64,000 nucleotides of DNA from Candidula unifasciata (taxonomy: Eukaryota; Mollusca; Gastropoda; Stylommatophora; Geomitridae), in the NCBI GenBank assembly GCA_905116865.2, contig CAJHNH020002707.1, forward strand, positions 1-64,000, read 5' to 3'. Position numbers and translations under genes: made by a program. The notes beneath the pieces are model-generated. The model saw nothing but the letters and a program-made list of their open reading frames with translations. It searched no databases and was not told the origin of the DNA. Below are positions 33,631 to 44,380 of the stretch, in pieces. Every line of letters starts with the position of its first letter. The stretch's first letter is position 1.

Positions 33631-35959
33631 AAAGACATCATCACTGCCATACGAGAGACTAAACGCTGCAAGGCTTTGACTTCGTGGAAAATGATTGTTC
33701 ACTGAATAGACTGATGCCGTGAGTGTAGAACTTGGAGCTGTGAGACAGGAAAAACCACGCGGGAGCCACCCATCGTTGCAATAACCAGAATAGAAAGGGC
33801 TTTGTTAGGCAAAAGACACCTCTAGACATACTCAGAAGGATATCGGAGCACTTATGGCCAAGTCTGATGTGTTATAAAAATGAACCCTGAAAACCCTGAA
33901 ATTAAAACAAAAACACATTGCATCAATTGGTATATATCACTTGTGTTTACGAAAATAACATAAAAGGGAAGAGAGTCAGACTAAACATAACCAGATACAC
34001 AAGAAACATGCCCTCATCGTAAGCAATAAAGCTTCTTTATCATTCATTGATAGTAGTGTAAAAAGATCAATTTACCGAAAAGAAACATGAACAAACTAAA
34101 ACCTAAACTCTCACAGTTTTGTACACAGTCAGTATAAACGTGGCCAAGTTAGAAGCTTGATCAAACATGCCAGAACGATTTGTACTGACGATACCCTGGC
34201 AGCGGAAATTGAAACAATCAGAGTAACATTACATCTACGCGAACACGCGACGTTATCATACCTAGTTTAACCCCAAGGAAGTTACAGTTCCCAACTGCAA
34301 GTTTTTATCGACCTAACATTTCGAGACAACGATGTCACGCAAGGTCTGCAGACCTGACTAAACAACAGTTGATGCTTACACTTTTTTTTTTTTTTTTTGC
34401 ATCGGTCTCAGGGGTTAGATTTTAAAAATCACCACCATTCCTAGTCAACATGTTCAAGAAGTTGTATCTTTGTACACCAAATTCAAATGAATTTATCAAT
34501 TGACAGTTAAGTGTCAGTTGACTGTCATCAGTCGAACGGAGATACAGCTTGAAACAGCATGGCAGAGCATATCCCTAACCTGCTTCACACACAACTAGGT
34601 GGGGATCCTGTGTAAAGGTCAACCAAGAAGAGAGAACCCAATTCTTGGACAGGACGTCATTTGCTTGACAGTGGGCAAATAGCTAATCTCAGGAATTGTG
34701 CCTTTAAAATTATAGGCCACGTATTGAAAAGACATTTGAACTCTCACGTTTAATGTAAACAAAAAGATCCGTGATAATTTTAAAGTCAGCATAGTAATCG
34801 CTTGGCTGATTTTGAATTTCCGGTGGGCAGATGTATATGTAAGCTTCATAATGACAATGTTGTTTTGAAAATGTGTAAGCAGGTATAGGTGATCCAACCA
34901 ATTGTATAGAGACGTTTTTTATTGTGTATATGTGTTTCGTATTATTTTAAATAAATTACTGTTCTTTTTTACACCACAAAAATTTCAATGCAAATAATAA
35001 TTAATTATTGTAAGTACAATTAGTACCCACTTAAACCTAGTCTAACTGAAACTGTCTTAAGATATCTTTAAACCTGCACCTTGGAAAATAAAAAGGGAGG
35101 AGGGGAAGGGTGTAAGAGGCTAAATCCTTTCATCTTTTAGTTTTATTGTCGCCTCTAATTTACATGTATAGAAAATGGTAGATCAGATTTGAATTTAGAA
35201 TGAGAAGAAAAATTGGAAAACGTAGACCACGTTCAACCCACCTCCGTAAGTTTCGGTTTTATTTGTGGTCGATGATTTTTCTTGGTACTTTCTATGCCGC
35301 ATGTATTTATGCCTAATTGTTCTATAAATGCTTGCCACCCTGTCTGTCGGGCTTCCGCCTGGTCAAGTATCCACAGTTGTCTTGAGAAGGACTAGTTCTC
35401 TTTAAGCTCCAGTTAAGCTTGAACTGCAGTGCATCTGTGTGTGTGAATTGTATTTCGTCTGCTGTGAGTTTTTTTCTCACCGTGCTGCAGAAACTAGATT
35501 TCCCTTTAAGAGAAGACATTCTATTTGAGCCAGGCCGCCTCATAGATATGTCAGTATGTTTCGCTTTCCTGGCCCATGATAGGCTATGAATCATGTTCTC
35601 ACATGAAGGTTCCAAAGCCACTGTTCCCTGTTTTCGTGATTACAATATCGTACAGTGCGTATATCCTACGATAAACAGATTTCGTTGCAAGGCTTCAGAA
35701 TAATAAAATAACAACTGTGTCTAACAATTTAAAAAATGCCTAGTTGGATCACGTTGACAGAGATTAACTAGAAATGGAATACAATAAATAAATGTCACTT
35801 ATTGTAACATGAAGCTGCACTGGAGCATAAACCTGTGATGTATATGTGGTCTTCAAAGAGCGCGCTAATGTCAGAGACGAACAGAGAGACACGTGAGCCG
35901 AAGTTGCAGTTATATTTTGTGATAATCGATAGACATAAATACGAGCAAAATAAACATAT
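33631..35959. other. AT-rich DNA, nothing recognised
   Basis: T run at 34382-34399. Frames at 34619-34901 and 35322-35621 show no known motif. No LINE or SINE block was found. Confidence 0.4.
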
Positions 35960-37386
35960 ATATATATATATATCAGTCTTTACTTGTGTAGCTCTTTCTG
36001 ACAACGTCCTTATAATGTATATGGCATTGTTTGTAACTTTTCTTTTTTTAAATCCACATTCTTCATTGCTGATTTCTGTTTTAATTTTGTTTCCTATTCT
36101 TCTCATAATTATTCTCAGTAAAATCTCATAAGATTTTTTGCGACGTTCTTCTTTGGCAGCGTTCCATTATTATGTATTTTTAAAAGATCACTTGGAATAT
36201 AGCCACTATTATAAATATCATTTAAAAGTTTCGTTATTATTTCAGTTCCAAAATCTCTCAGTGCTTAGATTTCTTCCAGTGAGATGTTGTCTGGCCCGCG
36301 TGTATTTCTTTTCTTCATATTGTGTACTGCATCCTCAACTTCTGCAGTCAATATTGTTGGACCATCATTTTTGGTCTGCAATTCTACATTTGGTCTATTA
36401 TCATCATACTATTCCCCTTTATACTCTGTCCATCTGCTAATTATATTGCAATGTCCCAATAATAAGTCACCATCTTTTGATTTTAAGCATCCAGTGCTGT
36501 TACGTGTTAACATATTTATCTCTTGGTACATGGAATGTGAGTCTTTCCTGTGATTTTCCCCAATCTCTGTACACATATGATTCAGCCAGGCTTCTTTAGC
36601 CACTTTGCATTTGTTCACTATTTCTTTTTATTTTTCTCCGAATAATTCTTTTTCTTCCTTCTTTCATCCATCAACTGCAGACAATCGGTTGACATCCATT
36701 TCTTTTTTGCCACTCTATGGGTTAGTGGGATTGTCTCTTTTGATGTCTGCTGAATAGACTCACGCAACATATCCCACTGTTCATCAATAGTCTGTATAAT
36801 TTCCATTGCATTATACCGGTTTTGTACAGTGACATTGTACTGTTCCTTAATTTCTTTTTCCGTTCTAAGAATCCCTACATTTAACTTGATGTTCTGTGGT
36901 GTTTTTATTATGTTCTTTAGTTATATTCAAATTTTTCCTACAGCTGGAACATGGTAACTAAAGCAGTCTGCTCCTGGTCTAATTTTTGCTCCAACTAAGC
37001 AGCTCCGGAATATTCTTGAAATCAAAATATAATCAATCTGATTGCTGACATTATCGCCAGGACTTTTCTAAGTCCACAATCTTCGAGGATGGTGTTTAAA
37101 CCAGGTGTTACCTATTATCATTCTGTGCGACTGTGCTATTAATCTATTAAATTTTCACCTCTTACATTCTTTTCTTCTAGGCCATAGCAACCCGTTATTC
37201 CGTACACTTTTTCGTTTCGTATTTTCGCTTTGAAATCTCAAAGTACCATTGTTACTTCACAATTTTTGCATTGATCAACAGCCATGACAAACTCGTCATA
37301 AAATGCGTCAATATCTTCCTCTTAATTGTCTGCTGGCTGGGGCATAAATCTGTGCATAGTTGATGTCAAACTGCCGCGAAGTTAGC
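35960..37386 (-). mobile_element. RTE-A copy, antisense, both ends missing
   Basis: Covers the endonuclease end to the RT finger of RTE-A. Right to left: INYAQIYAPA near 37360, FYDEFVMAVDQCKNCEVTMV near 37290, a GNTWFKHHPR block, IRPGADCFSYHVPA near 36960, the PLTHRVAKKKW linker, VKKGKAPGPD-like residues near 36310, a RGTNNAIYI-like block, and VKTD near 35975. There it breaks into a (TA)n run, where copy 1 would continue into motif A. It lacks the R2-like insert found in copy 1, so it shows the uninterrupted endonuclease. Many stops. The SDH motif is SYH, as in copy 1. Confidence 0.85.
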
Positions 37387-38003
37387 TGTCCCACCAACTA
37401 ACTTGCCTCCTCTCAATGACCATCACCTGTTTTGGTCCACGGCCACCTACTCAATATATTCATGGCTAACCTCTATATCTAGAGGCCTTTCCACCATCCG
37501 CCACCTGGTGGACGCACCTAGTAGTAGGACAGGCTCCTACCCCATGACACACTCAAACAAGCACACTTAAAAAAACAATGCAAAAGGAGAATTGTATTAA
37601 AAAAGAAGATGTTATATTTTATTACAGTCTATTTATCGGGCACATGTTTGGGCATCGCGGACAGACAGCCATAAAAAAAAATACATACAGAAAAAGAAAC
37701 TAATGAGCTGAGAAAGTGAGTATGTCTGAAAGAGCGACGACGAGAAAAGCCAGAGAGCCCAACTATCATTTGTGTATTTCAACCTGAAAATGCCACAGTG
37801 ATGGAATTATTCTGCTGAACTGACTGTTCGCCAGTTCAGAGAAAACAAGACCTTTAAAAAAAATACATATGCTAAGGAAGCATAATATCATCAGCAGAAG
37901 AACAGCAACTGAATCGATGACAGCAGAATAACTCATTTTCCAGATAGCACAACTATTAAGAATCAGACCTGTTTTCAATATAAACTCTATGACATAATTT
38001 TTC
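37387..38003. other. Unassigned stretch
   Basis: Includes a perfect small hairpin CCTCTA-TATC-TAGAGG near 37470 and a CCACCTGGTGG palindrome near 37502, within DNA abutting the RTE-A break. The rest is AT-rich with no recognised feature. Confidence 0.4.
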
Positions 38004-38210
38004 TTGCGAATTCTGTACTATCAATGCCAGATCGGGACAGTGACAGCAAAAGAGAACATAAGCTACACAACAACTAAAATGAGATTCCTACAAATGGCTC
38101 TAACTATAATAATAAGAGATGGGATCAGAAATGATGAAATTATAAAACAAATATTTGAATCTATGTGCAAATGTTAAAAAGTTGTTTGGTGGATAAGAAT
38201 ATGTCAGTTT
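38004..38210 (+). mobile_element. RTE-B RT fragment, sense
   Basis: Reads ILYYQCQIGTVTAKENISYT and RFLQMALTIIIRDGIRNDEI, aligning with PTLCYQCQTWSLTT and RCLRRAVGVTIRDKIRNEIV of the copy at 29318-30055. About 60 codons, with a stop near 38175. Confidence 0.7.
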
Positions 38211-38239
38211 AGTTGAAGCTCTACCTGGGACAGTCATAC

Positions 38240-39170
38240 ACATTGGTCACTATGTACATGCTGACACATTTAAAAGACATGTAAACGTGCAGTAAGACAA
38301 AGTCACTTATGTTACAACCAGGCAGACGACCAGGCTCAATAGTCGGTTGGACAGACAAGTTGGCGGTTACTTGCTGAGAGGGCAGACACAGTTTTGAAAT
38401 CTGAACTTTTAATATGTAAAATATCACGACATCACTTATGTTATGACCATGCAGATGAGCGGGGTAAAAGGCTGGCAGCACAGAAACGTGTTAGGGACGG
38501 TTAGTTGTGAGTTGTCAAGTACAAGATATCAGCATGGTTCTTTTGTAGAAGAATAAGGGATAAATGTCACTTTTGTATAAAGTTATGAACAGTGAAAGTC
38601 CTAGAGATGGCTGCTGTGCTGACGGGTGCCATGGACTGCGAAACAAACAGCTGGTAAAAGGACAGCTTGGTAGTTAGAGATATAAAGTGAAACATAAAGT
38701 CTTCAAGACGTCCTGTAGTCATTGAAAGATATGCTAGCTCTGTGCCTGATTTGTCGAGTACACGTTATCAAGATGGGATTTGAAGGCAAAATGTGTCGCT
38801 TTGTAAGAAATTGATAGTAAATTGAAAGATGAATAGCTCAGTGAGTTGAGAAGAACAGTGAAAACAGATGCCCAGAAAAGTCTCTGAGATGGCTGCTATG
38901 CAGAAGATTGTCATGGACAGCGAAACAAACAGTTGGTAAAAGGACAGCTTGGTACCTAATGACTTCAAGATTAACAACAAGTTTTCAAGATGGCCTCTAG
39001 TCATTGAAATATATGATTGTTCCAGGACTTGACTTGACTAGAACAAACTATCAATATGTGGATTTTGAAGAATAAAAAACTGTCATTTTGTAAGAAAATT
39101 AGTTGGGAAATGATTAGCTAGTGCGTTAAGAATATCAGTAAAAGTCAAGGATAGGAAATAGTCGATATGC
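38240..39170 (+). repeat. Diverged tandem repeat, about 284-bp unit
   Basis: GCGAAACAAACAGCTGGTAA, with its following GGACAGCTTGGTA, lies at about 38638 and recurs near 38920. The TCAAGACGTCCTGTAGTCAT block near 38702 recurs as TCAAGATGGCCTCTAGTCAT near 38986, again about 284 bases on, with matching blocks in order across both units. A shorter pair (TCACTTATGTTAxxACCA) recurs at 38305 and 38433. Units have diverged by perhaps 20-25%. No coding potential recognised. Confidence 0.75.
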
Positions 39171-39189
39171 GTTTTATATATTTACAATA

Positions 39190-39910
39190 TTTCGTTGCTT
39201 TTAAATATGGTTAGTAGCACAGGAAATATGACGCTCACAAACGAAACAAAAAACAAAAACAAAAAACAAAAAACTTGTAAATATCCGTATTTCTCGAGTG
39301 TGTGTTTGTTACTCTACATAAATATAGATATTGCAGTGACTAGTGACCCATGAAGGCTGGCCTATAATAAAAAGAAATCTCTACAGGAAAGCATTCACAG
39401 CAGAAGTCTACCGGTCATCGTACTAAACCGGTCGTGTCACGCTGAATTTGGTCCTACAGCACTCTGGAAATTGTAGTACTCCGTGAAGATTGCCTAAGCA
39501 TCCATGGTGATGATTACTGAAAGACAAGAAATCTCTGGTTAAGGCTTAGTCACATGGCAATAAATTCCCCAGATAGATAAAAATCGTTTAAATATGCTCG
39601 GTAGCAGAGGAAATTTGACGATCACGAAATAATTGTGTACAGCAGTATTTCGCAAGTGTCTTTTTTTTTACTTCCACATAAATATAGACATTGCAGTGAC
39701 CAATAAAACATTAAGATGACACAAAATAAACTAGTCCTGTTAAGCCGAATAAAACTCTTTCAGTACTCTAGAAATTATAGTTATTCTTGATGGTTGAAAA
39801 AGTAAAGTAGCTATGGTTGATGTTTATTGAAAGGCATGGACAATCTCTGGTTAAGGCCTATTGACGTTGCAATAAATTCTCTGGATGGACAAAAACTTCC
39901 AAAGTGTAAT
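39190..39910 (+). repeat. Second diverged tandem repeat, two units
   Basis: TTTAAATATGGTTAGTAGCA near 39200 recurs as TTTAAATATGCTCGGTAGCA near 39588. CATAAATATAGATATTGCAG near 39318 recurs near 39676, and GGCAATAAATTCCCCAGATA near 39556 recurs near 39868. The offset shrinks from about 388 to 314 bases because of indels. It follows directly after the 284-bp repeat but shares no obvious blocks with it. Confidence 0.7.
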
Positions 39911-41258
39911 GTAGAATTTTACTAATCTTCGTTAGGATAAAAGCCATCCGGACATTGTCGAACTAACGGTGAGCAGTGACCTTTGAAGGTTCCCTAGAAC
40001 AACACCTAGGGAACGATGGGTCTTGGGTTTACTACAATATGACCTCTTTTATCGGGTTAAGGGATTAAGGTTTTCTAGTGGGAACAAAAGGAATGTTCTT
40101 AAATTACATTTCTGCACCGCCAGAAAAAATCTTTGATTGAGCTGTCATGAAACTGACTCCTAGTTTCAGTGGAAAGTTATATTTTTCAGGCGATCGTGCA
40201 CAGAGAAGCGCCCCCTATCCCAATGCTAATAACCTGTTCACAAAGCAACAACGGTTTGACTAAATACACAACCTTAAACATCAATACTACAACTCCCCAT
40301 TTAACATAATTATTCCAGTCGTGATGATTCCACCGCAGCTGACACGACGACTTTGACCCCTACATCTTCCTGTTTTTTTTTTCTTTGAAGAAAAAATAAT
40401 ATGTAAACTGTACCTTAAAAAAAAAATACTGCCATTACAGGCGATATGGTCCAGAGTCCAGGGCGCTGGCATCAGTTCAGTATGCTAACGGTGCTGATTG
40501 AAGAGCAATAAAGGGTACTCAGTAAAAGTCTTTCCCGTCGATGCAGGCACAAGAGAGCTAATCTCCACCTCCGCGTAATATGTACTAAAGCTACTGACCC
40601 GCTAAAAGAGCTTCGAGTTAGCTGTGGACATTGCGAAACGGCGTGGGGGATAGGCCTCCGTAGACTGGTCCGAACCCAGAATGAAAAAAAAAAACGTTTA
40701 AATCCCTAATGATATAAATGGCTGTTAAACGTCTGGCGATGAATCAATCGTCCATTTGTCAATCTGGCTGATCGTAAAGGTAGGCTCTCAATTTTTTACG
40801 GCAGCGATGATAGATAATACCTTACCTCAGAACCTGTTGCAAAACCACTTTTTCGACTTTTCCGAATGTTCGATAAGCAACGCAGGAGACGTCCGAAGAC
40901 TGGGAGTCATGACCTAGCAACCCCTCCCTCTCCCATTTCTGCCGAGTTCACTTGGACGATAACAGGCAAAAACATTTGTTAAAGATTAACCCACCTACTG
41001 CAGATCGGTAGACTTTTGCTGTCCATGCTCCTGTTGTGTAGTTTTTTTTAAATTATTATTGTGATGTGACCTTTTCGTGTGTTTTTTCTTTTTTTTTCAG
41101 TGTCTTATATGTCCCATCCTCTCCAACTGCCCTTGTGTTTCCATTGTCATCACGTACGCTCTCCTTGTCAGCATCTAGCCGCTACACTAAGGTAGCTTAA
41201 AAAAAACATGGCAAATACATTAAGAAGTACTAACTGACACTCATAGGAGCAGAGGAAA
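39911..41258. other. Unassigned stretch
   Basis: T- and A-rich runs (40372-40396, 40684-40693). No gene or repeat family recognised. Confidence 0.4.
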
Positions 41259-41290
41259 GATATATATATATATATATGTGTATATATATA

Positions 41291-41370
<80 letters not shown>

Positions 41371-41382
41371 GTATATATATAT
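41259..41382. repeat. (TA)n(CA)n(TA)n microsatellite
   Basis: TA runs surrounding a CA tract (41332-41351). It borders the 5' end of a tRNA-SINE. Confidence 0.95.
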
Positions 41383-41665
41383 AAGAGCGGCGTCCGTGCC
41401 TAAGGCGTTGCGAGTCTGACTCGTAATCCAACGTGCCGCGATCCAGTGCTGCGTGGATTATTATCGTGGTATGGGACGTCGCAGGTTGACCCAGCCTCAA
41501 ATTGGTACCAGGATGGGCTATCCTGGAAAAGTAAAGACGGCCGGCTTAATGCTGACCACATTACCCACCGAGTGCCGATTGGTCTGTAAAAATATAGGTG
41601 CTCTTCCCATATGCCCGATGCGCCTAAGGGCGTGTAAAGGGATCTTTACTTTACTTAATATATAT
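41383..41665 (+). repeat. tRNA-derived SINE (SINE-W), long copy
   Basis: Begins with a tRNA-like stretch (GTGCCTAAGGCGTTGCGAG as A-box region, CCGCGATCCAGTGC as a weak B box). A conserved-looking body follows and ends GTGCCGATTGGTCTGTAAAA, CCTAAGGGCGTGTAAAG, TCTTTACTTTACT. The end part recurs at 44281-44380. The 80-codon plus frame inside it is not a gene. Confidence 0.7.
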
Positions 41666-42216
41666 AAGGGGACAGGATGTGAACATACCAGTTAAAAGCT
41701 ATTGTCACCATGTGATTCTATTCACCTTCAGATGACAACGGAGGTGTCTTGTAGGCTGCTCGTCAAGTACACTTCTTCCTTCAAAGTAATTCTGTAGCAG
41801 CTTGATTAGCTTCATCATTTTTGTGTATCATAGACGTGTACGTGATGGAACATTTTATTCGAGAATAAAAACAATGCAAAAAACAACAATCCATCCTTGT
41901 AATAAACTTTGACATTTCATCATCGTCAGCCTAGACCTCTTGTTTGTTTGTTTTGTTCTTGTACGTGATTGTGTATTAACAATTGTTGCTGTTTAGTTAC
42001 TCTCTTGTCCAGCAATGCATTAACTCAGTGTTCCAAAACACTCTTTAATGATTTTGCTTCATAAAGATTTGCATAAAAGTAGTTTGAGTACGGAAGGAAA
42101 ATACACATTGAACATTTTATTTTGAAATTCTGGAAAGTATGTAAGATAACCAGAGAGAAATAATTATTTCACAGAGTGTAGACGAAATAATCCCCTCCTC
42201 ATTTTCTTGACTCATG

Positions 42217-42221
42217 CCCCC

Positions 42222-42252
<31 letters not shown>
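42217..42252. repeat. C run followed by (CA)n
   Basis: About 22 cytosines followed by seven CA dinucleotides. The 41666-42216 stretch before it shows nothing recognisable. Confidence 0.9.
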
Positions 42253-42383
42253 CACCATGAGTTGTTCGTTCCTGTTCTTTCATGTATTTATTCAATCGTT
42301 CATTCGTTTATTCATTCAGTGTGTGTTAGTCATTTATCAACTAATCTTTCACAGCTGGTACTCTCTTAATTGTGACGTAATTC

Positions 42384-44000
42384 GATGTGTAGCACCAGTA
42401 ATGGCGATTGTCGTTCTGTGTGATGTGTCCGACACTCGATGTGTAGCACGGGTTATTGTTGTTCAGTGTGATATGTCCGACACTGGATGTGTAGCACCAA
42501 TATGGGCTATTGTGGTTCAGTGTGATGTGTCCGACACTCGATGTGTAGCACGGGTTATTGTTGTTCAGTGTGATATGTCCGACACTGGATGTGTAGCACC
42601 AGTATGGGCGATTGTCGTTCTGTGTGATGTGTCCGACACTTGATGTGAAGCACCAGTATGGGCTATTGTCGTTCTGTGTGATGTGTCCGACACTTGATGT
42701 GTAGCACTGACTATTGTCGTTCTGTGTGATGTGTCCGACACTTGATGTGCAGCACGGGCTATTGTCGTTCTGTGTGATGTGCCCGACTTTCGATGTGTAG
42801 CACGGGTTATTGTTGTTCTGTGTGATATGTCCGACACTCGATGTGTAGCACCAATAAAGGCTATTGTGGTTCAGTGTGATGTGTCCGACACTCGATGTGT
42901 AGCACGGGCTATTGTCGTTCTGTATGATGTGTCCGACAATCGATGTGCAGCACGGGCTATTGTCGTTCTGTGTGACGCGCCCGACTTTCGATGTGCAGCA
43001 CGGGTTACTGTCGTTCTGTGTGATGTGCCCGACACTTGATGTGTGGCACTGGCTATTGTCGTTCTGTGTGATGTGCCCGACACTTGATGTGTGGCACTGG
43101 CTATTGTCGTTCTGTGTGATATGTACGACACTTGATGTGCGGCACGGGCTATTGTCGTTCTGTGTGATGTGTCCGACACTCGATGTGTAGCACCAGTATG
43201 GGCTATTGTCGTTCTGTGTGATGTGTCCGACACTCGATGTGTAGCACTAGTATGGGCGATTGTCGTTCTGTGTGATGTGTCCGACACTCGATGTGTAGCA
43301 CCAGTATGGGCTATTGTCGTTCTGTGTGATGTGTCCGACACTCGATGTGTAGCACCAGTATGGGCGATTGTCGTTCTGTGTGATGTGTCCGACACTTGAT
43401 GTGTAGCACTGGCTATTGTCGTTCTGTGTGATGTGTCAGACACTTGATATGTAGCACCAGTATGGGCTATTGTCGTTCTGTGTGATGTGTCAGACACTTG
43501 ATGTGTAGCACCAGTATGGGCTATTGTCGTTCTGTGTGATGTGTCCGACACTTGATGTGTAGCACGGGTTATTGTCGTTCTGTGTGATGTGTCCGACACT
43601 TGATGTGTAGCACCAGTATGGGCTATTGTCGTTCTGTGTGATGTGTCTGAAACTTGATGTGTGGCACTGGCTATTGTCGTTCTGTGTGATGTGTCCGACA
43701 CTTGATGCGCGGCACGGGCTATTGTCGTTCTGTGTGATGTGTCAGACACTTGATGTGTAGCACCAGTATGGGCTATTGTCGTTCTGTGTGATGTGTCTGA
43801 CACTTGATGTGCGGCACTAGCTATAGTACTTTTGTGTGATGTTTCTGACACTTGATGTGTAACAGGGGCTATTGTCGTTCTGTGTAATGTGTCCGACACT
43901 TGATGTGTGGCACTGGCTATTGTCGTTCTGTGTGCTATGTCCGACACTTGATGTGCGGCACCAGCTATTTTGGTTTTGGGTAAAGTGATAAGCACTCCTT
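42384..44000 (+). repeat. Minisatellite: 32 units of 48 or 54 bp
   Basis: The unit starts GATGTGTAGCAC and continues GGGCTATTGTCGTTCTGTGT then GATGTGTCCGACACTT. A 54-base form has six extra bases (CAGTAT) after AGCAC. Starts are at 42384, 42438, 42486, 42540, 42588, 42642, 42696 and so on to 43950. I count 13 units of 54 and 18 of 48 before the last, which sum exactly to 1566 bases. Degenerate units trail off to about 44180. Each unit contains the near-palindrome GTGTCCGACAC. Central units are the most uniform, as expected under unequal crossing-over. Confidence 0.95.
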
Positions 44001-44091
44001 GGGTTCCACTGGCTATGATAGGTAGCACTAGATACTGTCTGTCATTTTCTAGAGCTCGATCGGTAACATTAGCAATTATAATTGTGTGCAA
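42871..44091 (-). CDS. Open frame across the minisatellite (repeat-derived, probably not a gene)
   Basis: 406 codons with no stop on the minus strand. They are built of 16-residue (VSDTSHRTTIARAAHQ) and 18-residue (VSDTSHRTTIAHTGATHQ) repeats rich in Ser, Thr and His. The same frame continues after one stop at 42871-42873 to at least 42565. The openness follows from both unit lengths being multiples of 3. There is no signal peptide, no recognised domain, and the first ATG (44091) lies in the decayed edge. Shorter open frames exist on the plus strand of the same array, which argues against selection for one protein. Confidence 0.2.
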   Translation of the reverse strand: MHTIIIANVTDRALENDRQYLVLPIIASGTQGVLITLPKTKIAGAAHQVSDIAHRTTIASATHQVSDTLHRTTIAPVTHQVSETSHKSTIASAAHQVSDTSHRTTIAHTGATHQVSDTSHRTTIARAAHQVSDTSHRTTIASATHQVSDTSHRTTIAHTGATHQVSDTSHRTTITRATHQVSDTSHRTTIAHTGATHQVSDTSHRTTIAHTGATYQVSDTSHRTTIASATHQVSDTSHRTTIAHTGATHRVSDTSHRTTIAHTGATHRVSDTSHRTTIAHTSATHRVSDTSHRTTIAHTGATHRVSDTSHRTTIARAAHQVSYISHRTTIASATHQVSGTSHRTTIASATHQVSGTSHRTTVTRAAHRKSGASHRTTIARAAHRLSDTSYRTTIARATHRVSDTSH

Positions 44092-44280
44092 TGTGATCCA
44101 TATTTAACTTAAAATCACTAGATATTGTCACTGTGTGTTATGATCGGCTTTCAATAGAAAGCACTGATTATTATCAGTATGCGGAAATATATCTCTCTTC
44201 AAAAGTTGTCAGTCTGTCTTCTTATCAGTCTCTTTCGTTATCTTGTATCATGTATTTATGAATATGCCTTTAACTTAGAT

Positions 44281-44380
44281 CACCCATCATGTGCCGATTG
44301 GTCTATAAAATATACGTCTAGCCTATATGCCCTGTATCCCTAAGGGCGTGAAAAATGGTCCTTTACTTACTTTTTACTAT
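44281..44380 (+). repeat. SINE-W 3' end fragment
   Basis: GTGCCGATTGGTCTATAAAA, CCTAAGGGCGTGAAAAATGG and TCCTTTACTTAC match the end of the copy at 41383-41665. It is 5'-truncated, lacking the tRNA-like head. Confidence 0.75.

Noticed and set aside
42384..44180. CRISPR-like array
   Set aside because: Units are directly adjacent with no unique spacers, and the sequence context is animal; it is a minisatellite.
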